A stretch of 64,000 nt of DNA. It comes from Berkiella_A sp964633725. GTDB taxonomy: Bacteria; Pseudomonadota; Gammaproteobacteria; Berkiellales; Berkiellaceae. Positions 16,348 through 26,900 of this stretch are shown one piece after another. The notes under the pieces were generated by a model. It made no database searches and was not told the origin of the DNA. It saw nothing but the letters and a program-made list of their open reading frames with translations. Where the stretch lies: assembly GCA_964633725.1 (NCBI GenBank), contig CAZWHY010000004.1, positions 43,503 through 107,502 on the forward strand. The letters are read 5' to 3'. A program made the translations under genes and the position numbers. Numbering within the stretch: position 1 is the stretch's first letter; each line of letters starts with the position of its first letter.

Positions 16348-17052
16348 TTAGTGATTAAGATATTTTTTAGCGACCTTATTGGTTTTATCTAAATCTTTAT
16401 TGGTATCATCGACCAAATCTTCGACTTGATCTAACACGCCATTTTGCCTACGCACCTCTTTATTTGTTTCCCTAGCGAGACGGTTCAAGTCAGCCAAAAC
16501 ATCTTCTACGGTCGTTAATGTTTCATGTGTGTCGTCAACAATGCCTTGTGTTTTATTATCAAACAAAATCGTCATCGTGGGGCTTTGCGCTTCAATATCA
16601 CCCCCCCCCTTACGACCACGTTTATTCTTTTTTTTGCGCTTTGCGTCTTTGTCTCTTTGGGTTTGTATCTCATGTTTAACCGTATCATCGATTTCTTCTT
16701 TTTGTGCTTTTAAACATTTAGGTGTAAAAAAGTTTTTAAGGGCAGAAAGTATACTGTTAATGCCTTTGACTGTTGCTTTACTCTTTTTAACGGTTAGATG
16801 TGTATCAGCCACCGTTCCAGCAATCCTATCAATTTGCTCACCCTGCTCGTGCACTTTATCATTTGCACTATCAGCAATATCATGCGTATCCGTGGTAATG
16901 TCGAGGATGCGGTGAGCGGTATTATTTGTTTCTTTGACCGTCTTGTGGATTTCTTTTTTGTTTTTTTTGGGGTTTTTTCTAGTATCGATGATAATGTCTG
17001 GCAATATTACTGGTATTTCTTTTACATTTTTATTTTTCCGGGTTCTAGCCAT
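16348..17052 (-). CDS. Candidate Qbc-SNARE (SNAP-25-like) protein with two SNARE motifs
   Basis: This 234-residue basic protein has two helical blocks that fit the 16-layer SNARE pattern around a central glutamine. Block 1 (about 40-100) contains EQGEQIDRI with zero-layer Q70 and hydrophobics at V67, I74, I77, V81, V88, V95 and I98. Block 2 (about 172-232) contains RRQNGVLDQVEDLVDD with Q203 and L179, V182, L186, L189, A193, V200, L207, V210, V214 and L221. The Q-to-Q distance is 133, against 121 in human SNAP-25 (Q53, Q174), whose own helices read EQGEQLERI and NRQIDRI. The linker has a hydrophobic patch with one Cys (C113) and a Lys/Arg-rich stretch. There is no membrane segment, as in SNAP-25. 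AAGGAGG gives a firm start. Host membrane-fusion interference is inference. Confidence 0.65.
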   Translation of the reverse strand: MARTRKNKNVKEIPVILPDIIIDTRKNPKKNKKEIHKTVKETNNTAHRILDITTDTHDIADSANDKVHEQGEQIDRIAGTVADTHLTVKKSKATVKGINSILSALKNFFTPKCLKAQKEEIDDTVKHEIQTQRDKDAKRKKKNKRGRKGGGDIEAQSPTMTILFDNKTQGIVDDTHETLTTVEDVLADLNRLARETNKEVRRQNGVLDQVEDLVDDTNKDLDKTNKVAKKYLNH

Positions 17053-17186
17053 GCTTGCCTCCTTGCTACATTCCTTGTTCTTTTATAACATTTTGCCTTT
17101 AAACTGAATACTGATTTTATGCATAGCTATAGTATATTGCCCAAAGTGTCGAAATATTGACACATAGTATTTTTTGGATAATTGTG

Positions 17187-18191
17187 ATGAAGTTTTATTC
17201 AGTGGCGTTTTGCCTGATTTTGAAATTAACGATAATATACAGCCCACTTGTACAAGCATTTGATAAAGGGATCTATATTACCCAGTCCACCTTAGCGAAC
17301 ACAAAGTACCTAACCCAGCTCATTAACCAGTCTAAGGCAGTTGGTATTAATACCTTTGTGGTTGATCTCAAAAAGGTTAATAAAAGCTATGCCAAAAATA
17401 TTAAACTTATCAAATCTCACGGCATCAAATATGTTGCTCGAATTGTGGTGTTTTCTAAAGGGGGTAGTATTAATCAGGTTCGCTCATTAAACTACTGGAA
17501 GAAAAAATATAAATTAGTCGACGCCGCGATTAAATTCGGCGCGGATGAAATTCAGTTAGACTATATACGATACTCAACAAAGCAGCGTCCCTCTAGTCAA
17601 AACTCTGTTGACATTCACAATGTCATCAAATGGTTCAAAAGCCAAAATTCAACACCTTTGCAAATAGATGTATTTGGAGAAGCCAGCTTTAGACCTTCAA
17701 CCCGCATAGGACAAGATGTTAGATTGTTTGCCCCTTCAGTGGATACAGTATGCCCTATGGTATACCCTAGTCACTATAAACCCTATAGCTATCACTCTAA
17801 CCGCCCTTATGAAACCATTAATAAATCTCTAAAAGCTATGCGCTTGCAATTTAATAACAATCCACCTTTTAAAATCAAACCTTATATAGAAGCCACTAAT
17901 TTCAGATATAAAATGTCACGCGACAAAAAAGTTGCCTATATTCTAGAACAAATTAGAGCGGTAGAAGACAATCATTCTGACGGCTGGTATGTTTGGAGCG
18001 CCAACAATAAATATAGCGCCCTTTTTAGAGCGCTGGAATTGAAAAATGCCGGAAAAACTATGGAAGCCAATTTCAACTTCGCACCAAAATCAAAAAGCAA
18101 AGCGCGCAAACACAAGAAAAAACAACATCATAAAATGAAAATTAACATGGACAAATGGAAGGCTTTCAAGAAATCCCAAAAGTCCCATTAA
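17187..18191 (+). CDS. Secreted GH-like protein (DUF4015/PF13200 type)
   Basis: The 334-residue product starts with a signal peptide (MKFYSVAFCLILKLTIIY...VQA) and then resembles the putative glycoside-hydrolase barrel family PF13200: FDKGIYIT at the mature N-terminus, NTFVVDLKKVNKSY, GADEIQLDYIRY, LQIDVFGE and VDTVCPMVYPSHY, with Asp/Glu at barrel strand ends. The last 40 residues are strongly basic (Lys/His-rich), perhaps binding acidic polymers. I chose the ATG at 17187; a TTG at 17157 would put extra residues before the signal peptide. The gene is divergent from the SNARE-like operon and ends at a clear hairpin. The natural substrate is unknown. Confidence 0.8.
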   Translation: MKFYSVAFCLILKLTIIYSPLVQAFDKGIYITQSTLANTKYLTQLINQSKAVGINTFVVDLKKVNKSYAKNIKLIKSHGIKYVARIVVFSKGGSINQVRSLNYWKKKYKLVDAAIKFGADEIQLDYIRYSTKQRPSSQNSVDIHNVIKWFKSQNSTPLQIDVFGEASFRPSTRIGQDVRLFAPSVDTVCPMVYPSHYKPYSYHSNRPYETINKSLKAMRLQFNNNPPFKIKPYIEATNFRYKMSRDKKVAYILEQIRAVEDNHSDGWYVWSANNKYSALFRALELKNAGKTMEANFNFAPKSKSKARKHKKKQHHKMKINMDKWKAFKKSQKSH

Positions 18192-18205
18192 CCTCAACAC
18201 TATTC

Positions 18206-18238
18206 ACTCTGCCTGTTGTTACCAATAACAGGCAGAGT
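18206..18238. terminator. Strong hairpin between convergent genes
   Basis: A perfect 12-bp stem ACTCTGCCTGTT / AACAGGCAGAGT with a 9-base loop sits 14 bases after the GH-like gene and 4 bases from the FtsH-like stop. It lacks a long T-run but its position suits a shared terminator. Confidence 0.65.
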
Positions 18239-18242
18239 CTCA

Positions 18243-20777
18243 TCATTCAAGCTCAATCATTTTTTTAATTTCATCATAACTCAGAATTTCGTTCTCAATT
18301 AATCCTTCGGCAATAATTTTCAGCTTCTCTTTATTTTTGGTTAGGATGGATTTTGCTACATTATAATTTCTTTGTAGTATTTTTTCGGCTCGCTCTACAC
18401 TGTTGCCAATGCCACTACCAAACACCTCATGAACAATCAAACTTTGCTTATCATCCATGGCATATTTTTGCACCATATCTTTCACAATTTGGTTTGCACC
18501 AAGCAAATCATTCGAGGCACCTGTTGTCACATTATCCGCACCAAAGGTTAATTGTTCGGCAACCAAACCACCCATTTTAACGGCTATCATCGCTTCAAGC
18601 TCTTTTTTGGTAGAAGAAAAAGTCTCCTCTTTTTGCTCAAAATAGGTTACCCCTAAGCTATGGCCTCGCAAACCAACTGTCGCCTTGTGTAAATTATGAG
18701 GATAATCTGGATGCAACAATCCAACCAAAGCATGGCCAGCTTCATGATATGCGGTTAATTCTATTTCTTTTTTTGAAAAATCACCAGTACCTAAATCAAC
18801 CCCTAGCACTATTTTGTCTTTCGCGTACTCTATAGACTCACCATCCACATGTGATTTATTTTGATTGGATGCATAAATAGCCGCCTCATTAATTAAATTC
18901 TCTAAATCAGCCCCTGAAAAATTAGGGGTAGTGCGTGCTATTTTACCCACATTGATTTCTGGGTCATATTTTACCTTTGAGAGCTTTTGCTTAATAATTT
19001 CAATCCGCTCTTTTATACTGGGCAATCTAAAATATACTTTGCGATCAAATCGACCTGGCCTTAATATGGCCTCATCCATCAGCTCCATTTTATTGGTTGC
19101 GGCAACAAAAATAATGCCTTCATTAATGTCTTCTTGAATATTGTCCATTTCAGATAATAATTGATTAATCGTTTGCGAACGACCCGTCATATCTGAACCA
19201 CCACGCTTTTGCGCTAACACATCAATTTCATCAATAAAAACAATACACGGACTAAACTTTCTGGCTGTTTTGAATAATTCCCTGACTCTGGAAGCACCCA
19301 CGCCAACATATTTCTCATCAAAATCAGAACCAGACACGGTTAAAAATGTCACCCCCGCCTCACCCGCCATCGCCCGGGCCATTAATGTCTTACCCGTACC
19401 AGGTGGGCCATAGATTAAAATACCTTTGGGTATTTTGGCACCGATTTCTTTATATTTGTTTGGCTCTTTCAAGTAATCAATAATGTCTTTCACTTCTTGT
19501 TTGGATTGATTCATGCCGGCAATGTCTGCGAAACTTGTTTTGATTTCATAGGGTGACAAGATTTTGATTTGTAAATTTGGACTAGGGTCTCTTTCGAAAA
19601 GAGATATTTTTTTAATGGCATACTCAATAGATTCCACATCCACTTCCAGCTTTTTATTTTTACCTGCAAAAATAGCGGATTCATTCAACATAGCATCCAA
19701 CTCAGCACCAGAAAAACCTGATGTTTTTTGCGCAATATCCGCTATATCAATATCGTTGCTGTGTTTTAACTTTTTAATTAAATACGCAACAATTTCTTTT
19801 CTATCATCTAATGATGGTAATCGGACATATACCTGCCTATCGAAACGACCTGGTCGCAATAATGCGCCATCTAATGATTCTAATCGATTAGTCGCGCCAA
19901 TCAAAAATATACCCTTATTTATCTCATCATCTATAGGACTTAATTCTTGTAATAATTGATTAATGGTTTGCAGCTGACTAGAAGACATTCCATCACTTTT
20001 TCTAGACGCCGCTAAGGCATCCAGCTCGTCTATAAATATAATGCAGGGTTTGTTGTCTCTTGCTAATTTAAACAGCTCTCTGACCCTGGCGGCGCCTACA
20101 CCAACATATTGATCTTCAAATGCAGCACCTGAAGTCGCTATAAAGTTAACCTTGGCTTCTCCTGCAAGCGCCTTGGCTAATAAGGTTTTACCCGTGCCAG
20201 GTGGGCCATATAGCAAAATCCCTTTGGGGGCTCTTGCCCCTAATTTAGCATATCGCTCAGGTTCATTAATAAATGTCAATAAATCCCTTAACTCTTCTTT
20301 GGCTTCTTTTTGACCTGCAACATCTTTTAATCCAATTTTTATTTTATTGGATGGAATAAAATTAAACTGAGATACATTGCTAGCACCTTCTTTCTCACCA
20401 TCATTATTCGCATAAAAATAGCCTAATGTGTGTAAAAGTTCTTCGGCATCTGGATTGCCTTGTTCTGCCGCTAGTAGCAGCCAACTCACCGCTTGAAAGT
20501 TATCTTTGGGCAGCAATTGGCCATTGTAAAATGCGCGTCCAATTTTATACTGTTCATTCGAGCGGGTAAATCTAGCGCTATCTTCTGCACTTATATTTAA
20601 ATTAGTCACAAAGTAATGTGCTGCCATCAAGCCTATAGAAAATATCAGCACCATACTTAGATTTAAAAGCGAAAATATAGATTTATTTTTTTTAAAAAAT
20701 TTTAGATATAAAAACTGTGACAGTAATATTAATACAAATATTAATACCATACCAAAAAGTGAGTATGCTAGTTCCAT
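18243..20777 (-). CDS. FtsH-like membrane protease with two tandem AAA domains
   Basis: FtsH is an inner-membrane zinc protease that extracts and degrades membrane and cytosolic proteins. Here two membrane segments (about 5-25 and 35-57) are followed by a short Sel1-type repeat (about 76-115), then two complete AAA modules. Module 1 has Walker A GPPGTGKT at 191-198 and Walker B IIFIDELDAL near 246. Module 2 has GPPGTGKT at 457-464, IVFIDEIDVL near 512 and the second region of homology RPGRFDR. Peptidase M41 follows with HEAGH at 678-682 and the third zinc ligand Asp near 757. Usual FtsH is about 600-650 residues with one AAA; this one is 844. It is probably a specialised paralogue, not the housekeeping FtsH. 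Confidence 0.9.
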   Translation of the reverse strand: MELAYSLFGMVLIFVLILLSQFLYLKFFKKNKSIFSLLNLSMVLIFSIGLMAAHYFVTNLNISAEDSARFTRSNEQYKIGRAFYNGQLLPKDNFQAVSWLLLAAEQGNPDAEELLHTLGYFYANNDGEKEGASNVSQFNFIPSNKIKIGLKDVAGQKEAKEELRDLLTFINEPERYAKLGARAPKGILLYGPPGTGKTLLAKALAGEAKVNFIATSGAAFEDQYVGVGAARVRELFKLARDNKPCIIFIDELDALAASRKSDGMSSSQLQTINQLLQELSPIDDEINKGIFLIGATNRLESLDGALLRPGRFDRQVYVRLPSLDDRKEIVAYLIKKLKHSNDIDIADIAQKTSGFSGAELDAMLNESAIFAGKNKKLEVDVESIEYAIKKISLFERDPSPNLQIKILSPYEIKTSFADIAGMNQSKQEVKDIIDYLKEPNKYKEIGAKIPKGILIYGPPGTGKTLMARAMAGEAGVTFLTVSGSDFDEKYVGVGASRVRELFKTARKFSPCIVFIDEIDVLAQKRGGSDMTGRSQTINQLLSEMDNIQEDINEGIIFVAATNKMELMDEAILRPGRFDRKVYFRLPSIKERIEIIKQKLSKVKYDPEINVGKIARTTPNFSGADLENLINEAAIYASNQNKSHVDGESIEYAKDKIVLGVDLGTGDFSKKEIELTAYHEAGHALVGLLHPDYPHNLHKATVGLRGHSLGVTYFEQKEETFSSTKKELEAMIAVKMGGLVAEQLTFGADNVTTGASNDLLGANQIVKDMVQKYAMDDKQSLIVHEVFGSGIGNSVERAEKILQRNYNVAKSILTKNKEKLKIIAEGLIENEILSYDEIKKMIELE

Positions 20778-20812
20778 GTGGCGCCCTATCTGTTTTTATA
20801 ATATAGTAAAAC

Positions 20813-20843
20813 AAAAAAAAGACTGCAGTTTAAAACAGTCTTC
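20813..20843 (-). terminator. Rho-independent terminator of the giant repeat gene
   Basis: On the minus strand AAGACTG / CAGTCTT with a 10-base loop is followed by an uninterrupted T-run. It lies about 65 bases downstream of the stop at 20909. Confidence 0.8.
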
Positions 20844-20908
20844 ATTGTTTATTTAACCTATACTAATAATAGTCAAATTATCAAAACGCACACGGCTCCT
20901 ATACCAAC

Positions 20909-23900
20909 CTAGGTAATAAGCTCATTATATTGAACTGAAATACCAAGATCGTCAAAAGCAGATTGTAACTCAGACATTGGCATACCAGGCACGATATCAG
21001 GTACTGTGAAATCAGTCACCCTCAACGTTGTATCATTATTTAAAGAAATAAGTAGATCATCTCCATCTTGCGACCAAGCATAAGCCGCATCATTTAGGTC
21101 AAAGCCAGGCATATCAACATCAACAACATCATTGAATATTAATATATCGCCAGCACCTAAGGGGATATCTTCATGCCCACCATCTAAAAGACTTACTTCA
21201 AAAATATCTGGTTTTTCAGGTGATATTCCGTCTTGATTTTCCCAGAAATTATAATGAGACTCATTTTCTAAGCTTAAGTTAAAGTCTAAAGTTAAAGATT
21301 GAGTTAAGTCGTATGTAGAATTAAGAGGTTGCTCTGGCAAGAATTGTTCATCAACCGTCATAATAATTTCGTCACTATCATCAATCACATTATATGAGAA
21401 ACTACCATTTTCATTAATATTGATTTCGATACTGAATGATATATCTACCATCGTGCTAGTCCAAAACTCTCCATTCACTGAATAACCATCGGTGGTATCT
21501 AACTCGCCAATATATGGAATATCAGGTGGAATGAAAAAGTTATCAAGATTAAAGCTACCAACAGCATCGATTAAGATATCTTCAAATATATTTAAATCAA
21601 TATTAGGACAGCAAGCCCCGTACTCTGCTTGTGCGTAGCTGTAAGTAGATTCTTCGGCACTTTCAACTATTGGTTCATTCATATCAGGTGCTGGCACCCA
21701 CGTTTCATTGGCATAAGAAGTTGTGCAAAGTAATAGAGACGCTATAAAGCTAGTATTATGAGAAACACTGAATCCTCTTGAATAAGTATTATCTTGGTTG
21801 GTTAAAGAGGCAGAAGCGGAAGTTTCAGCTGCACCGACCACAACCAGACCCAATTGACTATAAGACTCGTTTGTAACATTACCAGATTCATACTCTGAAC
21901 TCTGTACACTTCCATTAACTGGACAAATATTACAAATACCATCTATCAAATCAGTTATAACACCATCTACGATACTAATATCAGGACTTAATGCTGTTAT
22001 GTTTTCAGGGATCCCGTAATCAGCCAAATCAAAGTAGCTTGTGCCATTACCTGACCACATATCAGGTGCATCACCCTCAACATTGATATAGCCGCTTTCT
22101 GTATGCTCTGCACTCATAGATAAGGTTAAGGTGAAATCAGAGTTATCACTGAACTCAGAAGATAAACTAGAGCCAAATAAATCATGAACTTCACTATTAT
22201 AGTCACTACCATTTGATTCTGAATCAACTCTAATACCTAAATCTAAATAATCAGAAGAAGAATTGTAATAGTTCAAATCACCATATTCATCGTTTGTCCA
22301 GTCACCTAAGCTAAGTTGATGGGCATCGCTAGCATCTGCAACAAAGCTTACAATCGTATCTGCTATTTTCGTTAAATCTATAGCATCAAAGCAACAAGCA
22401 TTATCAACAGGCTCATCGTCTACATAAGCCGCATCAAACATTATTGGCGGAGGTATTTCAGCCCCTAAATTACTATATTCAATTTCTTCACAAACCAAAC
22501 ATAATGCTAAAGCAATATCAGACTCTGAATTTAAGCTAAATTCAGTATCGTACCCATTGATGTTATTTTGAATGTTTTCAAACGTTAAACTACTAGCATC
22601 ACAGTCTGTGAAGCTAAATGTGTTAAAGACCTGATCAAAGTTTTCATATTCCTCATCAAAATAAGACTCATCCCAAACGGTTTCATAATCCCAGTTTTCA
22701 TCATAATCGCCGTCACCACTATATGTATCCACACAACCACAATCATATAAATAATCTGATAATAAGTATTCTGCAAACTCACAGTCGATGGTATATTCGC
22801 TTAAATCTCCAAGATATATACCTGCCATATCCCAATTACAACCAATATCAAAGTCACAGCAACTTTCATATCCTTCGTCTCTATATCCCAACATATCTGG
22901 ACCATTAAAATCAGGGACTTCTTGGTCATCATATTGAATGGAGGTAAACTCACTGCTGTATTTATTAGCGCAAAGCTCAATTGTAATGGCGTCATTATTC
23001 GACCATTCTGAATTTGATATCCAGCTAGTATCAGGGGATTCTTCTTCGCCTTGTAGGGTTTCACTTGTATTGATATTAGATTCACTACCCTTTTCGATAG
23101 CTAAGGCAAGATTAAATTCTTTGCTTGACACATTATAGAAATCAAACGTATTGCCTTCTTCATAGCCTCTCACCAAATCCTGCGAACTGGTAGGGCAATC
23201 TACGCAAAAGTTATCAAGCAATCCTGATAACAACTCTCCAGCAAGCGTATAAGCCACACAATCATCAGCACACAAGTCTTCTATATTATTGTCACTGTAA
23301 TCTAGTACAATCTCACTCACCCAGTCACAATTAATACAGCAGCTATTATCAACATCATTATCAAGGGCGCGAAGTTCGAACGTTGCGATTTCTGGTTCTG
23401 GGTATGGCTCCATAACCGTACCATATGTGGCTTCTGTTATACTGTCACAATCCACATCAACAGCCAATCTGAGATTAAAGAATGAGTTGCTGGATTGTGA
23501 ATTATCAATATCAACATTTTGCCCACCTTCGTTCATCATGCTGCCTTCAATGCCGCTTGACTCACTGATTGAATCATTGATTACTAAAGCAAGTTGCACA
23601 CCCTCACTACGTGTTTCTTTATAATGCTCATTCCCATTTTGATTAAACATAAAATCACTTTCTGGACGGTAATCCTCGCAATTAAAACATTCGTTATCGA
23701 ATATGTTCCTTTCATCTCTTTCTTCTGAGTTTCCAAAATTACTAAAGTTATCGTACCACCACTCAGATTCAAATACACAGCACTCTTCATCGCCATTATA
23801 CGAACCATTATCATTGTCATATTCGTATTGATGCTCGCCCGTATAATTGTGGATGGTATGTTCTGAATCGGCAGAAAGATTTAATTCTAACGAGTATTCC

Positions 23901-26900
23901 TCATTATGATTAGACCATTCAGATGTATTTTGCTCGTCATTGTTAATTTGAGCATTGCTATTCTCATAAAATGTATTTTCAAGCAATAATGTAAAAGTAA
24001 AATCATTAGTTCTAGAAGCATAGTGATCAAAATCATCGTCACCATATTGATAACCTGCTGCATAATCATTTTGGTCGACTTTTATACATACTGCAACATT
24101 ATCCATACTCCCACTTTCCATATTCTGGCTTATATTATATGCATCTGGGATGATCGCTTCAGACGCCTCTTTTGTTTCGGGTACATTTAATGAGGATCCA
24201 CTAAATTTATTGGCACTGCCATCAGACTCAATCTCTAAAACAAAGTGACTGCTGTTATTGTTGCTTAGTTCATAATTCCCCATAACTTCTGAATTTAAGC
24301 TCACCAGATTAGTTGTTGTATCATTAAAGGCGCAACAAAATGCATCAAGACCAGCCTCAAGTATGTTCTCCCCTATTCCACCAACAATATTGGACAGCGC
24401 CTCATTACTTTCAAAGTCTTGTGTGCCAACACCATCAAACAAATCTATAATCCAATTACAGTCAATACAGTATTGCTCTGAAAAATCAAAGCCGCTATAC
24501 AGCGCATAAACTTCCGCACCCTCATTCACACTCAGGTTAACATATTCACGTTCATAATGGTCATTAACAGCCAACAGATTAAACTCTAAACTACTATTAG
24601 TAGAATCATAGATTGATGTGTTTTGACCGTAAAATTCATTATAGAAACTTTCGCTGCTACTAAATTGATCGGACATTTGAAAATATAAATCTATTTCAAG
24701 AGCAGAGTTTGTTTCTGCTGTTCTATTGAAATGAATACTATCGCCTATGTCCCACTCACTATCTTCCCAATCGACTGGTGTCATCATGCTATCATTTGGA
24801 TTAACATCCATTGATTCATACTCATCTCGCTGGCTGGCAATTTTCAGTTCAATATCTAGATCCTGACTTCCGCTTTCATTGAGGTTTTTAGAGAACTGTC
24901 CGCCTTGGACAAAATCTATATCGCCGGATTGATATTCTTTGCTAGAAACATTAAAATTATTGTTCATCTCAATATCAAGTTTTACAATATTCGCATTATG
25001 GCTTCGATGCTCAAAATCAACTAACGCCTCTGGTTGTTTATCATTGAATGAAGAGGCAAATATATTATTAGAATCAAAAGTATCACAAGCACAATCCAGC
25101 GCATTCTCTATCACCAAACCTGCGATCATTAACCCGAACTGATTGAAGTTAACGTTTTGAGTTAAATTTTCCTTGTTCAAAACATATGATAGACTGTCAT
25201 TCAAGTCGCAAACAAAATTACAATCCTCGTCTTGCTCAATCTCACCTACAAGTTTGCCCCCTTTGCCACCCTTACCCTCCTGGTTCTCTATGCTCCAATA
25301 TGCTTCCTCTTCGCTGCAAACAAATAAATCAATATCCATTCCAAAACTATTATTTTCATTGTTTGATTTGTTGTAGCGACCATCCTCATTAACGATGCTG
25401 AAATAATCATGACTTGAATCAAAGCCTGAAACATCCAAACTCATCCTAAACTGTTGATAAGTATCACGACCAGATTCCGTTCTGGAGAAATATCCCATAT
25501 CCTCATAGTCATCCATCCCTTCATAGTCATCCATGGGCTCATATTCATTCATTTCGCTGCGTAAATATTCATGTTCACTAATTTCAAATGACATATCCAG
25601 CTCTATATTTAATCCGGAAGAGCTATAGGCGTTTTCTGTTATTCGCTCAATGAGTTCAGAGCTGTAACTGCTATCTTCATATTCCTTTGTTATCATTTCA
25701 TTGCTGTATCCTGACGTATTCTCGCCGATATTAATATCCAATGCTAACTGGCTAGTGTCAAACCTTGCTCTTTCATAGTCCCCACCATTATTCGCCACAA
25801 TGTTATATCCACTATTGGCAAAAGCATCGCAAGCACAGTCGAGTGCATCGCCCAATACCATAAAGGCAATTTCCACCCCTATTTCTCTTGGCTCTTCTAC
25901 TTCAAGGATATTATATTCGGCTAAATTTTCTGCAAAATCAGACACCCAAGAACAATCGAAACAACAAACACCAGGGTCACCATAGCCAACATTATTTTCA
26001 TTATTGTAATCTCTAGATTCATAACGACGATCGGAATTATTGTCATAATATTCTTCTGACTCGCACTCAACACATAAAGTCAGGTCGAAATATGTATGGC
26101 TATTACTGCTTGTATTGGTAGACTCTATAATAGAGTACGCCATACTGCTGTCAGTATATTCCTCCATCATACCTTCGCTCATCATGTCATCATTGTCATA
26201 ATAAGTTTCAGTTGTGCTATTTGAATTGGAATATGTTGAATTATTAAAATTAATATCTAACTTCACTGAATCTTGACTACTTAATGTAAAATCATGCGGT
26301 CTATAAAAACCGTCTGTCTCATTGTAGCACTCGATATTTACTTTTGGCACTTCACAACAATCAAATAAATTATTCTCATAGATAAGATCAAAGCCTGTTT
26401 CATTATCAAATGAACATTCTATACTATCAAAGTTACACTCAATACAGCTATCATCTTCATAGCTATTTTTATCGCCACCTTCATAATCATAACCATAACT
26501 ATAACTATATTCGTCCATGCCATTATCGTTCATTTCTCTAATTTGCATCTCAGAATCAATTTCTAATACGATAGTTAATTCCGTATTATTGCTTTGAGAA
26601 CCATATGAATAGCTTGAGTAATCGTCAGAATAGTCGCTAGAATCATATCCACTGCCCGTAGAGCTTCTAATGTAAATACTGGTATCAAATTCACTGCCTT
26701 CTGTATGCGCCATGCTATACATATCATATGGTGAGGTTTGGCCATATGACCCATACTCATAAGTTTCACATTCAATGCAAATTGCAATTTCCAAATCAGA
26801 ATAATCGTAATACGAATTATAAGAACTAAAGCCAGCTGAATCCCCATCCCCATCAACACTAAGACTGCTTCCGTAATTATTCCCAGAGCTTAGAGACAAT

